Shown: positions 13,328 to 24,473, counted from the stretch's first letter. The stretch: 64,000 nucleotides of DNA from Glandiceps talaboti (GCF_964340395.1 NC_135567.1:2793109-2857108), one strand, 5' to 3'. Numbers and translations are program-made. The notes: generated by a model not told the origin, from the sequence alone.

Positions 13328-16300
13328 TGACTGACAGACAGACATAGACACTGACAATGACTATAGCACTACTGAACTTTATAATGTACATTGATGTCCA
13401 ACAAGTAAAATGTCAAAGTAATTTTGTACAAAAAAAAAATTGTTTTAATTTTGTTTTTGGTGAACACTTTGACCTTTACGATGTGACCAACAGACAGTGT
13501 AAACTCTATTATATGTGACTTTCTTACCTTATGATGTAATCACGATGTTGTAACATCTCATATTCATTTGTGTACAAATGATTGACAACATTATCCATCA
13601 ATTCATCTAAGCTCAGTTCTAGTAATTTGTTAGTTGTGTTGATCTCTAGCCAGGAGATAAATATATTTTCAATACCCAGTAGGATCTTGGGAGGTACATG
13701 TACTCCTTCAATATTCTATAAAGAGATATTGACAAAATTATAAACTTAAGATACAACTGAATTCTATCAACCATACTGTAACAGCAATGTCATAACTTGA
13801 GATACAACTGAATTCTATCAACCATACTGTAACAGCAATGTCATAACTTGAGATACAACTGAATTTTATCAACCATACTGTAACAGCAATGTCATAACTT
13901 GAGATACAACTGAATTCTATCAACCATACTGTAACAGCAAAGTCATAACTTGAGATACAACTGAATTCTACCAACCATACTGTAACAGCAATGTCATAAC
14001 TTGAGATACAACTGAATTCTATCAACCATACTGTAACAGCAATGTCATAACTTGACTGAATTCTATCAACAATACTGTAACAGCAGTCATAACTTGAGAT
14101 ACAACTGAATTCTATCAACCATACTGTAACAGCAATATCATAACTTGAGATACAACTGAATTCTACCAACCATACTGTAACAGCAATGTCATAACTTGAG
14201 ATACAACTGAATTCTACAAACCATACTGTAACAGCAATATCATAACTTGAGATACAACTGAATTCTATCAACCATACTGTAACAGCAATGTCATAACTTG
14301 AGATACAACTGAATTCTATCAACCATACTGTAACAGCAATGTCATAACTTGATATACAACTGAATTCTATCAACCATACTGTAACAGCAATGTCATAACT
14401 TGAGATACAACTGAATTCTATCAACCATACTGTAACAGCAATGTCATAACTTGAGATACAACTGAATTCTATCAACAATACTGTAACAGCAGTCATAACT
14501 TGAGATACAACTGAATTCTATCAACCATACTGTAACAGCAATATCATAACTTGAGATACAACTGAATTCTACCAACCATACTGTAACAGCAATGTCATAA
14601 CTTGAGATACAACTGAATTCTACCAACCATACTGTAACAGCAATATCATAACTTGAGATACAACTGAATTCTATCAACCATACTGTAACAGCAATGTCAT
14701 TACTTGAGATACAACTGAATTCTATCAACAATACTCAACACTCAACATTCACAATTGAAACAAAGAGAACCACCAATTACAATATTGTTGTCTTTTCGAA
14801 CAGAGTGTTCTGAAGTACATTACCAGTATGTTTTAACACTAGCATACATGTACATATAGTGTACAGATAGCAGACACAGTGTTGACACTAGCATACATGT
14901 ACATACATGTACATATAGTGTACAGATAGCAGACACAGTGTTAACACTAGCATACATGTACATATATTGTACAGATAGCAGACACAGTGTTAACACTAGC
15001 ATACATACATGTACATATAGTGTACAGATAGCAGACACAGTGTTAACACTAGCATACATACATGTACATATAGTGCACAGATAGCAGACACAGTGTTAAC
15101 ACTAGCATACATGTACAGATAGTGTACAGATAGCAGACAGTGTTAACACTAGCATACATGTACATATAGTGTACAGATAGCAGACAGTGTTAACACTAGC
15201 ATACATGTACATATAGTGTACAGATAGCAGACACAGTGTTAACACTAGCATACATGTACAGATAGTGTACAGATAGCAGACACAGTGTTAACACTAGCAT
15301 ACATGTACATATAGTGTACAGATAGCAGACACAGTGTTAACACTAGCATACATGTACAGATAGTGTACAGATAGCAGACACAGTGTTAACACTAGCATAC
15401 ATACATGTACATATAGTGTACAGATAGCAGACACAGTGTTAACACTAGCATACATGTACAGATAGTGTACAGATAGCAGACACAGTGTTAACACTAGCAT
15501 ACATACATGTATACATGTAGTGTACAGATAGCAGACACAGTGTTAACACTAGCTTACATGTACATATAGTGTACAGATAGAAGACACAGTGTTAACACTA
15601 GCATACATGTACAGATAGTGTACAGATAGCAGACACAGTGTTAACACTAGCATACATGTACATATAGTGTACAGATAGCAGACACAGTGTTAACACTAGC
15701 ATACATGTACATATAGTGTACAGATAGCAGACACAGTGTTAACACTAGCATACATGTACATATAGTGTACAGATAGCAGACACAGTGTTAACACTAGCAT
15801 ACATGTACAGATAGTGTACAGATAGCAGACACAGTGTTAACACTAGCATACATGTACATGTAGTGTACAGATAGCAGACACAGTGTTAACACTAGCTTAC
15901 ATGTACATATAGTGTACAGATAGCAGACACAGTGTTAACACTAGCATACATGTACATATAGTGTACAGATAGCAGACACAGTGTTAACACTAGCATACAT
16001 GTACATATAGTGTACAGATAGCAGACACAGTGTTAACACTAGCATACATGTACATATAGTGTACAGATAGCAGACACAGTGTTAACACTAGCATACATGT
16101 ACATATAGTGTACAGATAGCAGACACAGTGTTAACACTAGCATACATGTACATATAGTGTACAGATAGCAGACACAGTGTTAACACTAGCATACATGTAC
16201 ATGTAGTGTACAGATAGCAGACACAGTGTTAACACTAGCTTACATGTACATATAGTGTACAGATAGAAGACACAGTGTTAACACTTCTGTCACCAGCACT

Positions 16301-19300
16301 ACTGAACCTACACTTGAAAAAAATCAGACCAACTTTTAACAATTTGTTTAATATTCTTTTTGCTAGCAATTGGAATTTTGAAAATTTGAACCATAAATCA
16401 ATTTTACTCAAAGACTTGATGTACTTACCATGATAATCTCACTCAACTTTTCATTGGACAAAATTTCTAATGGGACAAGCTGAGTGGACTCCCAAACTAT
16501 CTCCGCAATTCTACACATATATGACTCTGTAAGGAGAATGAAATTGAAGTAGACATTATCATAAATATAATGTGTGTAGGTCACATGAAATGACCTTACA
16601 TGTACATTTGTATATCTTATGACATAATTCAGGTTGAGTACATTACAATGTGTAAGTAATCATCAGGTGAAGTTTAAACCTGCATACTACATTCTATATT
16701 CTAATAATAGGGAACTTGAAAACCTGCCATGTTGAATGTTGCACCGTGGGAAATGTAATAATAAATACTAGTGAATTGGTATTGTAAACAATGCTGTTAC
16801 ATTTGTTTGCAACCACGAATGATCAATTCATAGTTACCCTGACCATTGTGTGAGGTTTATTTTATCAGTAGCTCCAGATTAGGTATTACAATAACCACAG
16901 ATAATCCCATAGTCCTTTGCATCTGAGCATGCTCAGTCTGGATTGCAAGTTCCCTATTTGAGCACTAGTATTTGAACGACAGCAGGTTTTCAAATACTTA
17001 ACAGCTGGAAAACTAAGTTCTGATTACCATGTATGTTATACAAGTTTAAATACACATAACAGAAATACACCCATCTCACCATCCAATCATCATCTTGGGT
17101 CAAAGGTCACGCTGGGGAAAATGTCATGAATTTCAATCTAACATAGCAGCGCAGTCAATGTACACCTAGCAATCATCACAACCTTTTTTTTTTTACAATT
17201 GATGGGGGTGTTTACTGACTTCAATACACTGTGTTTCAGCAGTAGGTTATTTTTAGTGGTCTTAGGTTTAGTTCACACTCTCATCCAGCATACATGTACA
17301 TTATTTTTGAAATTTATAGATTTTACAGAAATTTCCCAGTGATTTTAAATCAATGTTCATGACCTGATTTTGTCTGCTTAAAATGTCAGGTGATTAGGTA
17401 TACTGTACACTTACTTTCTACACAAAAAACTGACTATGCAAAACCCGTCCATCAAAAATAAAAATTCATTGGATAGAATTGTTCCAATTAGCTCCAAAAT
17501 AATTGGTATACCACAGAGAAACTTGTCACATTTTTAAAGCCAACAGGTGTTCAGGAAAGCTCATTCAATTTTATTATGTAAAGTTCACGTTGTATCTTCA
17601 GAGTTTGTTTGTAAACAAAACAAACAAACAAGAGGTGACATACATGTACACATCTGCCATTTGTTTTGAGCTTTCCCAAGTTTACTTCCGTGAAGAAAAC
17701 AAATCTGTTGTAAAATAAACCTCTCGTAAAACAACCTTGTTGGCTAAAAGAAAGATAGAATACAGCATGCTTTATGCTTCATAGATATAAAAGGGGGCAA
17801 ATTGAACAGAAATTTTTATCAACTTTCAAAACATACCAATCACGATAAAATAACTGTCATATACATGTAGTTTACACTATGGTTTAATTTAGAGCTGACG
17901 GTTGGAAAGTTTGTGATTTGTCATAATGGATATAAAAGGGAGCAAATTCAAATTGAACAGAATTTCAGATCAACTTTAAAAGGTACCATTCACTACATAA
18001 TAAATGTCATGGGCTAGGATTTAAATAAGTCACATTAAGTGTATGTCTGACGGTTGGAAAGTTTGTCACAAGTTTCAAAATATAATACCATTTTCTATAT
18101 AGTTTAATTATTAGATCACATGGTTCTTTGTGTACAAGTAATGACTGGAAATTTTGTTGCAGTGGAAATAATTTCACATTGTTATGCACGACAGAATTTC
18201 CGGCCAATTTTGACGCATGCGCATATCATAGAACAGGAAACTTTGGCGCAGTGGAAACGTCGGTGCACGACACCGACCGACTTTGCAACATGGTAGAGTG
18301 TGACAATAGACATAGCGAGAGGTTTACATGTATATCTACAATGTAATTATATTACTAGAAGTTACGTCAGTAGATTTTCTGGTTTGAGGATTTTTCTCTT
18401 GGATTGATGACTGATACTCTAGGACAGGACCCCAGACAAATTTCTATTTAGATTAATGGTAAGTCGGCCAGTGCAAGCTCTTACACTGGCTTCTGACAGG
18501 ACAGCTCACTTGTTTCCACTCCAGCCGAGGCTAGACAGTAGAACCGATCGCATGCATGCCTTTACCTTAGTAGGAAATGATTTGTACAAATATGCGATTA
18601 ACTTCCATTTGCTTTCAAAATTTCTTTCATCATTACCCATAAAATATTGTCTCATTGAGAAAATCATCCTCTGCCAATTCGCAGAGTTAACTATCAGTAT
18701 CACGGCAGACTACAATATTCGTAGATGGACAGTGAACATCAAAATTTGGACACATACCAACCATGCATTATCACTCATTTTAGACGTGCTAGTTCAATGT
18801 GTAGACCAATCAGATGTCTCGATTTGTGCCATCAATATACTGGTATAATATAATCATGAGTACAACATTCTATACATTTCAATGTCAACAGTTGTCATGA
18901 ATCACTAAATTGTTCAACTATTGAATAATGTAGTTCTGTTATTTCCCATGATGCAATAGCTCATAACAAAGATGCACAAGATCAACTTGATGTTTCTCTG
19001 AAATCGCAAATAATTGTAGGTGATGTAAAAGTATGAAATGACTCTCCAGAATGCAGAGTTTATTAAAATTCCTGGAGTGGTGTTCCCCTTTAATAAATAC
19101 CAACAGACATACATATATTGATTTTGGGAATATCCCATTGTATCAATACTAACATTACATGTAATTTGTGAATAAATGGGGACAAAAGAGGAAAAGTTAC
19201 CAACACTGGAACATAGTCTTACCTTCAAGTTCTTTCCGTATTTCGTTCTTCACAGCCTCGCTTACAGTTACAGTACTAACTTCAGATTCGTTGATGATTG

Positions 19301-19712
19301 GTGGTGTCAATTTGCCAGGTTCCAACAACCATTGCATAACACGCTCAATACAAATCTTCAGGATAAGCAGCTTGTCGCTGATTTTGTTTCTCTCGTCACA
19401 AAATTTGCCAGGGTCTAAGTTGGGGAAGCTAGCAGGATACCAATGTAATCTGTCCGGTTGTCGTTCTGTCCATGCCGAGCGACCGGCTCGATGCATACGG
19501 CGATCTGTACAGTTGTCAGAACTATACGTACCACTACTAGTACTAGCGGAACTAGAGCCGTGGGAACGAGTTGGATATGCAGGTTCTGGAGACGACTCTG
19601 AAGAATAGCGTCGCTTCCGTTGACGTTTAGTAGTGGTAGTAGTAGGGAGTAAACGTTTGGGGAAAAAACCTTTGAACTTCCTGAGATTGGCGTCTTCTCT
19701 GTTATCTCCCAT
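8231..19712 (-). CDS. Gene A: unrecognised five-exon gene, predicted 423 aa
   Basis: I assembled this from five minus-strand exons: 19712-19223, 16526-16429, 13715-13528, 12615-12477 and 8587-8231. All introns have GT/AG ends and the phases join (1, 0, 2, 0), giving 1,272 nt and a predicted 423-residue protein. The first ~85 residues are basic and Ser/Thr-rich (a TTTTT run, KRQRKRR, a serine-rich stretch), possibly disordered with a nuclear-type basic patch. The rest looks like an alpha-helical globular protein with conserved Trp, Cys and His positions. I do not recognise a family. The strongest evidence that it is a real gene is copy B at 23035-29147 on the other strand, whose exons have matching lengths, phases and sequence patterns. 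The introns carry four minisatellites and two MITE copies. Confidence 0.75.
8859..9104. mobile_element. 250-bp MITE family, copy 1
   Basis: One of four copies in the window. It starts GGGAACTTGCAA and ends with a mutated TTGCAAGTTACAT. Internal landmarks shared by all copies are ACTAATCAATTAGTATTGTA and CTGAGCATGC(C/T)CAGT. It lies in intron 4 of gene A. No protein is encoded, so mobilisation would need a transposase supplied elsewhere. Confidence 0.8.
9342..10220. repeat. 58-bp minisatellite, about 15 copies
   Basis: The unit contains CATCCATAGTTAACAATACT and ATTACATAGACATACTCTTG. Copies are nearly identical, with a 6-bp CCGGTA insertion near 9980. It lies in intron 4 of gene A. Confidence 0.95.
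10221..10828. other. Intron 4 of gene A, unique sequence
   Basis: No exon-like frame or repeat recognised between the two minisatellites. Confidence 0.4.
10829..12247. repeat. 49-bp minisatellite, about 29 copies
   Basis: The unit includes TGAAATACCTCTGTTACAGC followed by AATGCTTACATAGCTGGTA. Variants (ATACTT/ATGCTT, GTGACAACA) recur in blocks, which points to higher-order duplication. It lies in intron 4 of gene A. Confidence 0.95.
12322..12420. repeat. (GTAT)n and (CACA)n microsatellites
   Basis: A GTAT run at 12328-12358 and a CA run at 12391-12410, immediately downstream of gene A exon 4. Confidence 0.9.
12477..12615 (-). CDS. Gene A exon 4
   Basis: 139 bp between tttttag and GAG|gtatgt. 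It encodes TIRQFETCKEQRSVQCDVEV and onward. The Cys...CDVE pattern recurs in the paralogous exon at 25888-26032 (KFRMCHLTNNVCCDVEL). Both exons end in a Glu codon followed by gtatgt. Confidence 0.8.
12616..13209. other. Intron 3 of gene A, unique sequence
   Basis: AT-rich, nothing recognised. Confidence 0.4.
13210..13345. repeat. (CACA)n/(CAGA)n compound microsatellite
   Basis: CA-rich followed by interrupted CAGA units, in intron 3 of gene A. Confidence 0.9.
13528..13715 (-). CDS. Gene A exon 3
   Basis: 188 bp between tatag and AAG|gtaag. It encodes a helical segment from NIEGVHVPPK to LQHRDYIIR with a central SWLEI. It aligns with the paralogous exon at 25092-25277, where the 42 residues from the conserved Trp-Leu onward match in length. 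Confidence 0.8.
13744..14735. repeat. 51-bp minisatellite, about 19 copies
   Basis: The unit runs through GAGATACAACTGAATTCTAT and ACCATACTGTAACAGCAATG. Because 51 is a multiple of three it opens a 252-codon minus-strand frame of a 17-residue repeat. That frame lies in intron 2 of gene A, has no splice or start context, and I treat it as spurious. Confidence 0.95.
14833..16285. repeat. 49-bp minisatellite rich in palindromes, about 29 copies
   Basis: The unit contains the palindromes GTGTTAACAC and CATGTACATG and the phrase AGTGTACAGATAGCAGAC. Variants (ACATAT/ACAGAT; AGCATAC/AGCTTAC) alternate in blocks. It lies in intron 2 of gene A. Confidence 0.95.
16429..16526 (-). CDS. Gene A exon 2
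   Basis: 98 bp, with acceptor ttacag and donor ATG|gtaagt. It encodes SYMCRIAEIVW...LSEIIM. The plus-strand paralogous exon 23035-23132 is also exactly 98 bp and ends LEDIIM|gtaag, which supports both. Confidence 0.8.
16707..16957. mobile_element. 250-bp MITE family, copy 2
   Basis: Intact ends ATAGGGAACTTG and CAAGTTCCCTAT form a perfect 12-bp terminal inverted repeat. It lies in intron 1 of gene A. Confidence 0.85.
16958..19222. other. Intron 1 of gene A, mostly unique
   Basis: No convincing exon. Two related AT-rich phrases (ATATAAAAGGG(G/A)GCAAATT at 17785 and 17930; GACGGTTGGAAAGTTTGT at 17897 and 18048) show a local ~150-bp duplication. A phrase near 19060 (CCTGGAGTGGTGTTCCCCTT) recurs near 41540 and suggests a further dispersed repeat. 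Confidence 0.4.
19223..19712 (-). CDS. Gene A exon 1
   Basis: Starts at ATG 19712-19710 (MGDNREDANLRKFKGFFPKR). The start is chosen because it opens the frame and lies just inside a GC-richer upstream block. The N-terminal half is basic and Ser/Thr-rich. The second half contains an amphipathic stretch (LLILKICIERVMQWLLE). It ends at CTTGAAG|gtaag in phase 1. No equivalent exon is visible beside copy B. Confidence 0.75.
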
Positions 19713-19914
19713 GATGGTTCAGAGTCGTGCGGCAGGGTAAGTCTTTCCCACCCCCAGGTAAGTCCAGTGACTCGTGCGTCGCATGCACAGTAAGTGATCA
19801 GAGCAGAGGGTTTGTTGACTTCATACACTTGACAAACGCATTTGAGCATGCGCGATGCAAACCCGGAAGTGCTCGATATGTTTCGCATCAAAGTACGGTA
19901 CATATTGTTGGAGC
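19713..19914. promoter_or_regulatory. Putative 5' region of gene A
   Basis: About 200 bp upstream of the gene A start codon. It is more GC-rich, with several CpGs and GCATGCGC-type motifs, unlike the surrounding AT-rich DNA, so a promoter is plausible. No TATA box stands out. A plus-strand transcript could also start here, but no first exon for copy B was found. Confidence 0.35.
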
Positions 19915-20322
19915 ACAGGGTACCCAGGAACCGTGTGACAAACAAAACAAAACAAAACAAAACAAAACAAATGAATAAACAAACAAACAAACAAATAAAT
20001 AAATAAATAAATAATTAAATAAACTATCAAATAAATGACAAATGAACAAGCAAACGAACGACAAGTATAGGGACAAATAAAATAATTAAATAAACCAGCA
20101 AATAAACAGATACTCATGGGGGTATACCTAGATACGTTTTTTTGTACCATGTCACATTGTGTTTTTGTATAGTGATGGTACAAAAAAACGTATCTAGGTA
20201 TACCCCCATGAGTATCTGTTTATTTGCTGGTTTATTTAATTATTTTATTTGTCCCTATACTTGTCGTTCGTTTGCTTGTTCATTTGTCATTTATTTGATA
20301 GTTTATTTATTTATTTATTTAT

Positions 20323-20354
<32 letters not shown>

Positions 20355-20527
20355 TTGTTTGTTTGTTTGTTTGTTTGTTTGTTTATTCATTCATTTATTT
20401 ATTTGTTTGTTTGTTTGTTTGTTTGTTTGTTTGTTTGTTTGTTTGTTTGTTTGTTTGTGTGTTTCTTTGTTTTGTTTTGTTTTGTTTTGTTTTGTTTTGT
20501 TTGTCACACGGTTCCTGGGTGCCCTGT
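19915..20527. repeat. Large near-perfect inverted repeat (hairpin)
   Basis: The left arm 19915-20150 is the reverse complement of the right arm 20175-20527, with a 24-base spacer at 20151-20174. About 130 bp next to the centre pair almost perfectly (the arms read GGTATACCTAGATACG and its complement). The outer ends also match (CCCAGGAACCGTGTGACA with its complement at about 20501-20518). The arms differ mainly by expansion of TTTG/TCTG/TTTTG microsatellites in the right arm. Confidence 0.9.
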
Positions 20528-20529
20528 AG

Positions 20530-21175
20530 TTGGATTGGCTCAATAGCTTCATCTCAAATAAATAGCGGCTTTTGGCTATTTACCAAAATAGCTTGATTCG
20601 ACCTTGATTTGAGCTAAATAGCGGCCATTGGCTATTTATTAGAAAATAGCTTCATCTCAAAAATAGCTTGATTCGAGATAAATAGCGACTGTTAGCTATT
20701 TCTTTGGTTGCCAAAATAGCTTGATCTCAAGGTAAATAGCAGCTACTGGGCATTGTCAAACTGGAAATATGGTATAAATATATCCCTAGGCAGCTATTCA
20801 AGCTAATAGCCATTACTACCCGACTGCCAGCTAACAACCCCAAGAGTCTACAGGGCCTGGCTATTAAGATATTCAAGCTATTAGCCATTGATAGCCGCTA
20901 TTAACGCTAGCCATCAATAGCCAGCTAATAGCCAGCTACCAGCTAACAACCCCCATCACTCTCCGATACATGGCTATGCAGCTATTCAAGCTATTAGCCA
21001 TTAATAGCCGGCTAATAGCCGACTACGAGCTACCGACCCCATAACTATCTGAACGTTCTTAGAGTCTATGCTATTATCCATTAATAGCCAGCTAATAGCC
21101 GATTACCAGCTACCGACCCCATTACTATCTGACCATTCTTAAAGTCTACGCTATTAGCCATTTCTAGCCATTCAA
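20530..21175. repeat. Field of degenerate AATAGC/GCTATT motifs
   Basis: Dozens of AATAGC, GCTATT and GGCTAATAGCC-type words occur in both orientations over ~640 bp, without a fixed period. Many are themselves palindromic. It is non-coding, lies directly beside the hairpin, and I cannot assign it to a known repeat class. Confidence 0.7.
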
Positions 21176-21719
21176 AACACATTTCACCATGTACCACATA
21201 ATCACACATTCCCATGTTTATTTTCACATAGACCTTTACATTTCATGTTCATCATGTATCACATAATCACACATTCTCATGCATATTTTCAAGACCGATC
21301 TTTAAATTTCCTGTTTTATTTTTTAATAACATGACGAGCATCACAATGCATATTTAAAGACTGCAACTTCCAAACAACATTTCTTAATAAACATCATATG
21401 GTTACTAAACGAAAACAGTACCATATATTTGGAAATGCCAAATCACATTATTTCAACCTTAAACAGTCCATAGTGATCGCACTATTGTCTTTCTTTACTC
21501 GTTCACTTATTATCATTATTGATCAGGTGTTAAGGTGTTCAGAACAAACTGTTCGCTGTAAACGTATGCTTAAATTTGGACGACAAAAAGTCACTGACCC
21601 CCCTATCTGTAAAAAAACAACAAAAAACAACAGGCTGACCCCCCCCCCCCTTCTATCACTTAATTCTTAAACATGACCCCCATATATATATGTATATATA
21701 TATACATATAATTATATAC
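21176..21719. other. Non-coding stretch
   Basis: Two related ~60-bp phrases around CACATAATCACACATTC(C/T)CATG (about 21200 and 21260) form a short duplication. A poly-C run and a (TA)n run precede 21720. Nothing coding recognised. Confidence 0.4.
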
Positions 21720-21862
21720 AATCTCCCGGTATTCCGAATGAGCGCTACGTCATTGAGGACGAATGTTTCCCCTTATGTCGGTCTACAGGCTCGGAGGGAT
21801 ACAGACATAGGGGAATTGTGAGTCCCAGATGACCTAGCACGAATGAGAAATACCGGGAGATT
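21720..21862. mobile_element. Small TIR element (MITE), copy 1
   Basis: AATCTCCCGGTATT (21720-21733) and AATACCGGGAGATT (21849-21862) form a perfect 14-bp terminal inverted repeat around 115 bp. A diverged relative at about 47384-47760 is split by a different MITE. Confidence 0.8.
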
Positions 21863-21895
21863 ATTTATTATACACATAGACCCACTATTTTTTTC

Positions 21896-22640
21896 TATTA
21901 TTCAATTCAATTCAATAGAACTTTATTCATCCCAGACATGGGCAATTAAAGGTGTGGCTCAAATACAATACATCAATATATCAAAAAATACAAACAAATA
22001 TACAAAACAATATATACAGAGACACAGAACCATACTAAGACAATCATCATCACTCAAAAAGTTTACGAATCATTCATAAGCCGCACAGCGGTGGGAATAA
22101 ATGACAACTTGCGCCGGTTTGACCTGCAAGCCGGGCATCTAAAACGACGACCAGAGGGAAGTATGTCGAACTCTGTAGATAAAACATGATTACTAGATAA
22201 AACAATTGAGCGGCGCGCGGGCTTTCCTAACTACTTGATGATTATAAAATGAAGACAGATTTCTCTGGGGCATTCCAGTTAATTTTGAGCTAAGAGACAC
22301 AATTCTATCAAGTGAACTTTTGTCTTTGACTGTCAGATTTTGAAACCAGCAAATGAACGAAAATGAAATAACGCTCTCAATGTAAGTTTTATAAAAAGGG
22401 GATAAGATTTCTCTATCAACCATAAATGAACGCAATTTCCTTAAAAGATACAGTCGCTGCTGACCTATCTTCAAGATAGCATCGGTGTTTAAATCCCATT
22501 TCAATTTGTTATCAAATATTGAACCAAGGTAAGTGTACTTGGAAACAATTTCAACCTGTTGACCGTGAACTATGGTTGTCGAAGGGTTGCGTTCTTGCCT
22601 CCTGAAGTCGATTATCATAACCTTAGTTTTAGACTATGTA
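21896..22640 (-). mobile_element. 5'-truncated LINE, 3' part of reverse transcriptase
   Basis: The minus-strand frame 22618-22193 encodes the C-terminal end of a non-LTR reverse transcriptase (pattern YTYLGSIFDNKLKW...QRLYLLRKLRSF...FYKTYIESVISF). A further ~100 residues continue in shifted frames with SFIPTAVRLMN-like residues. The 3' UTR ends in GATGAATAAAG and an (ATTGA)n tail at about 21900. The upstream RT and endonuclease regions are missing, so this is a dead fragment. The clade is not resolved (CR1-like or RTE-like features). Confidence 0.75.
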
Positions 22641-22869
22641 ACTTAAACTAGGTGGTAATAAGCTATGCTACAATCTTTGCTGAGATTTGAAACTTGGCAT
22701 AGTAGCAAATTCAGTAGCATCACACAGTGTGCCCTCTAAGCCAATTTGACGCACCACAGACGCACTGAGTACATTGCAAAAAGATGTAAAAAGTGTAAAA
22801 AGTTCCTTATTGTACGTACAATAACAAACATTTCACACTTTTTGCATCTTTTTTGAAGTATAACTTGGT
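22641..22869. other. Non-coding stretch
   Basis: Only a short diverged inverted pair of AAAAAGATG/AAAAAGTGTGA words around 22780-22850. Confidence 0.3.
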
Positions 22870-22976
22870 ATATGTTATTTCACATTATTTTTTCAAGTAG
22901 AAAAACATAGTGAATCTGTTTCATCAAATAAAAATCCAAAGTAAATACCAAATTCTCATCCATATGGCCACTTTAA
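22870..22976 (-). mobile_element. Partial MITE, 'TTAAAGTGGCCAT' family
   Basis: Ends in ATGGCCACTTTAA (22964-22976). The adjacent ~95 bp are the reverse complement of the left part of the fuller copy at 32464-32804 (shared CATCCATATGGCCACTTTAA). The other end is not recognisable. Confidence 0.6.
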
Positions 22977-23034
22977 GTATTTAACAACATCAACAAGGAA
23001 TGAAATATTCTGTCTTAAAACCTCTCTTTAACAG

Positions 23035-23132
23035 ATTTGGTTATCAGCAAGATTGTAGCGGAAGTATGTAAATCAACAGCTGGTGTAGTAATGAGTGACC
23101 TCACTGTACAAAACTTGGAAGACATAATTATG
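23035..23132 (+). pseudogene. Gene B exon equivalent to A exon 2
   Basis: 98 bp between taacag and ATG|gtaag, encoding LVISKIVAEVCKSTAG to LEDIIM. Same length, phase and C-terminal pattern as 16429-16526. Confidence 0.75.
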
Positions 23133-23548
23133 GTAAGATAAATACTTGGTAATACCACCTTTACAGGCTGTTTAGTGGAGGTGAAGAAGATTTTTGATAG
23201 AAACATTCGAAGTGGAAGAAATAATTTGGTAAGGAAACTGAATATTTGCTAACCCTATACAGTCAGTTTACATTGTGTTGATTTATCAGAAGATGAAGAC
23301 ACATACAAATGTTGAACATGACGGATTGCTGTGTTGAAAACATGATATTTCTGGCGGGCACATTAGGAAACCACTCTGCTAAGAGACTGATATTCAAACC
23401 CCACCTGTCTTATCTTATCTTAAAATTAATCCAATTCATATATACTCAGACAAATTAACCTTATGATAATATGCATATCAGTCCATTCCCCTTTCATGGC
23501 CAAAACAAATCTCTTCTTATGTCAACAGTGCTCAAACTGAAGTTAGAG

Positions 23549-23581
23549 CCATAGACCCCTACACTCATGTAGGGTCTATGG
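23549..23581. other. Short perfect-stem hairpin
   Basis: CCATAGACCC(C)TAC (23549-23562) and GTAGGGTCTATGG (23569-23581) pair over 13 bp around a 6-base loop. No U-run or flanking gene suggests a role. Confidence 0.6.
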
Positions 23582-24046
23582 TTAGAGCTAGGAGTTGATT
23601 TAGGATGTTTAAAACTCTATGTCAACACAATAATCTGTAAGCTGTGATTACATTGTGTACATTAACAACATTTGTAGTCCATTAATTAGCCCCATCAAAC
23701 CCTGATAACTGCTTGGAAAGTGCCGTTTCCATTTTGGTATGCATGATGGTCACATTTCTGGATTTTCAGCAATTCCACTGTGTAACCGTCATGCATACAG
23801 AACTGAAAACGCCACCTTTTCATGCAATGTAAGTATGGACAAGAGTCAAATGACAATGCACACTGGAAAGTCGAGAATTAAGATTGTTGGGCAACTGGAT
23901 AAACATTTTAAAAAATTAAGACGAGAATGCTTATGCTGTATACTACTAAGAGACCAAGAAGGGTGTATTAGTTGAGAAACAGATTTGAAAATTGGAATAA
24001 TTACATGTAGTTGCTCAGCAACTAAGAGACAGTCCTTATCAACAGA

Positions 24047-24345
24047 GATGGGAGTCAAAATAGAACAAGAAGGTTGACTTCACGGTACCTACAATAGCTT
24101 TTTACCTCATACTAGGGGGTCAAAATAGAACAAGAAGGTTGACTTCTCGGTACATACAATAGCTTTTTACCTCATACTAGTGAGTCAAAATAGAACAAGA
24201 AGGTTTACTTCTCGGTACATACAATAGCTTTTTACCTCATACTAGGGGGTCAAAATAGAACAAGAAGGTTGACTTCTTGGTACATACAATAGCTTTTTAC
24301 CTCATACTAGGGAGTCAAAATAGAACAAAAAGGTCGACTTATTCT
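24047..24345. repeat. 65-bp minisatellite, about 4.5 copies
   Basis: The unit contains GTCAAAATAGAACAAGAAGG and CAATAGCTTTTTACCTCATA. Spacing of 65 bp measured from 24061 to 24126. It lies in an intron of gene B. Confidence 0.9.
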
Positions 24346-24473
24346 CGGGTCTGTCTATAGTAATGCATCAGAAGTGCATGGGGTGGAAGATATGGTGTCA
24401 ACCAAGAAATCAAATGTTTGTTATTTTTAATTGATGCACCTAGGTAGTAATATTCTATTTCTGGTACAGCGAG

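Noticed and set aside
13738-14731. 252- and 95-codon minus frames of a 17-residue repeat
   Set aside because: Passive reading of the 51-bp minisatellite inside an intron of gene A.
9342-16285. CRISPR-like regular repeats
   Set aside because: Units are directly adjacent with no unique spacers, and the context is an intron-rich animal genome.
18456-18848. 130-codon plus frame in intron 1 of gene A
   Set aside because: No recognisable domain, no splice support, and it overlaps an intron of a better-supported gene on the other strand.
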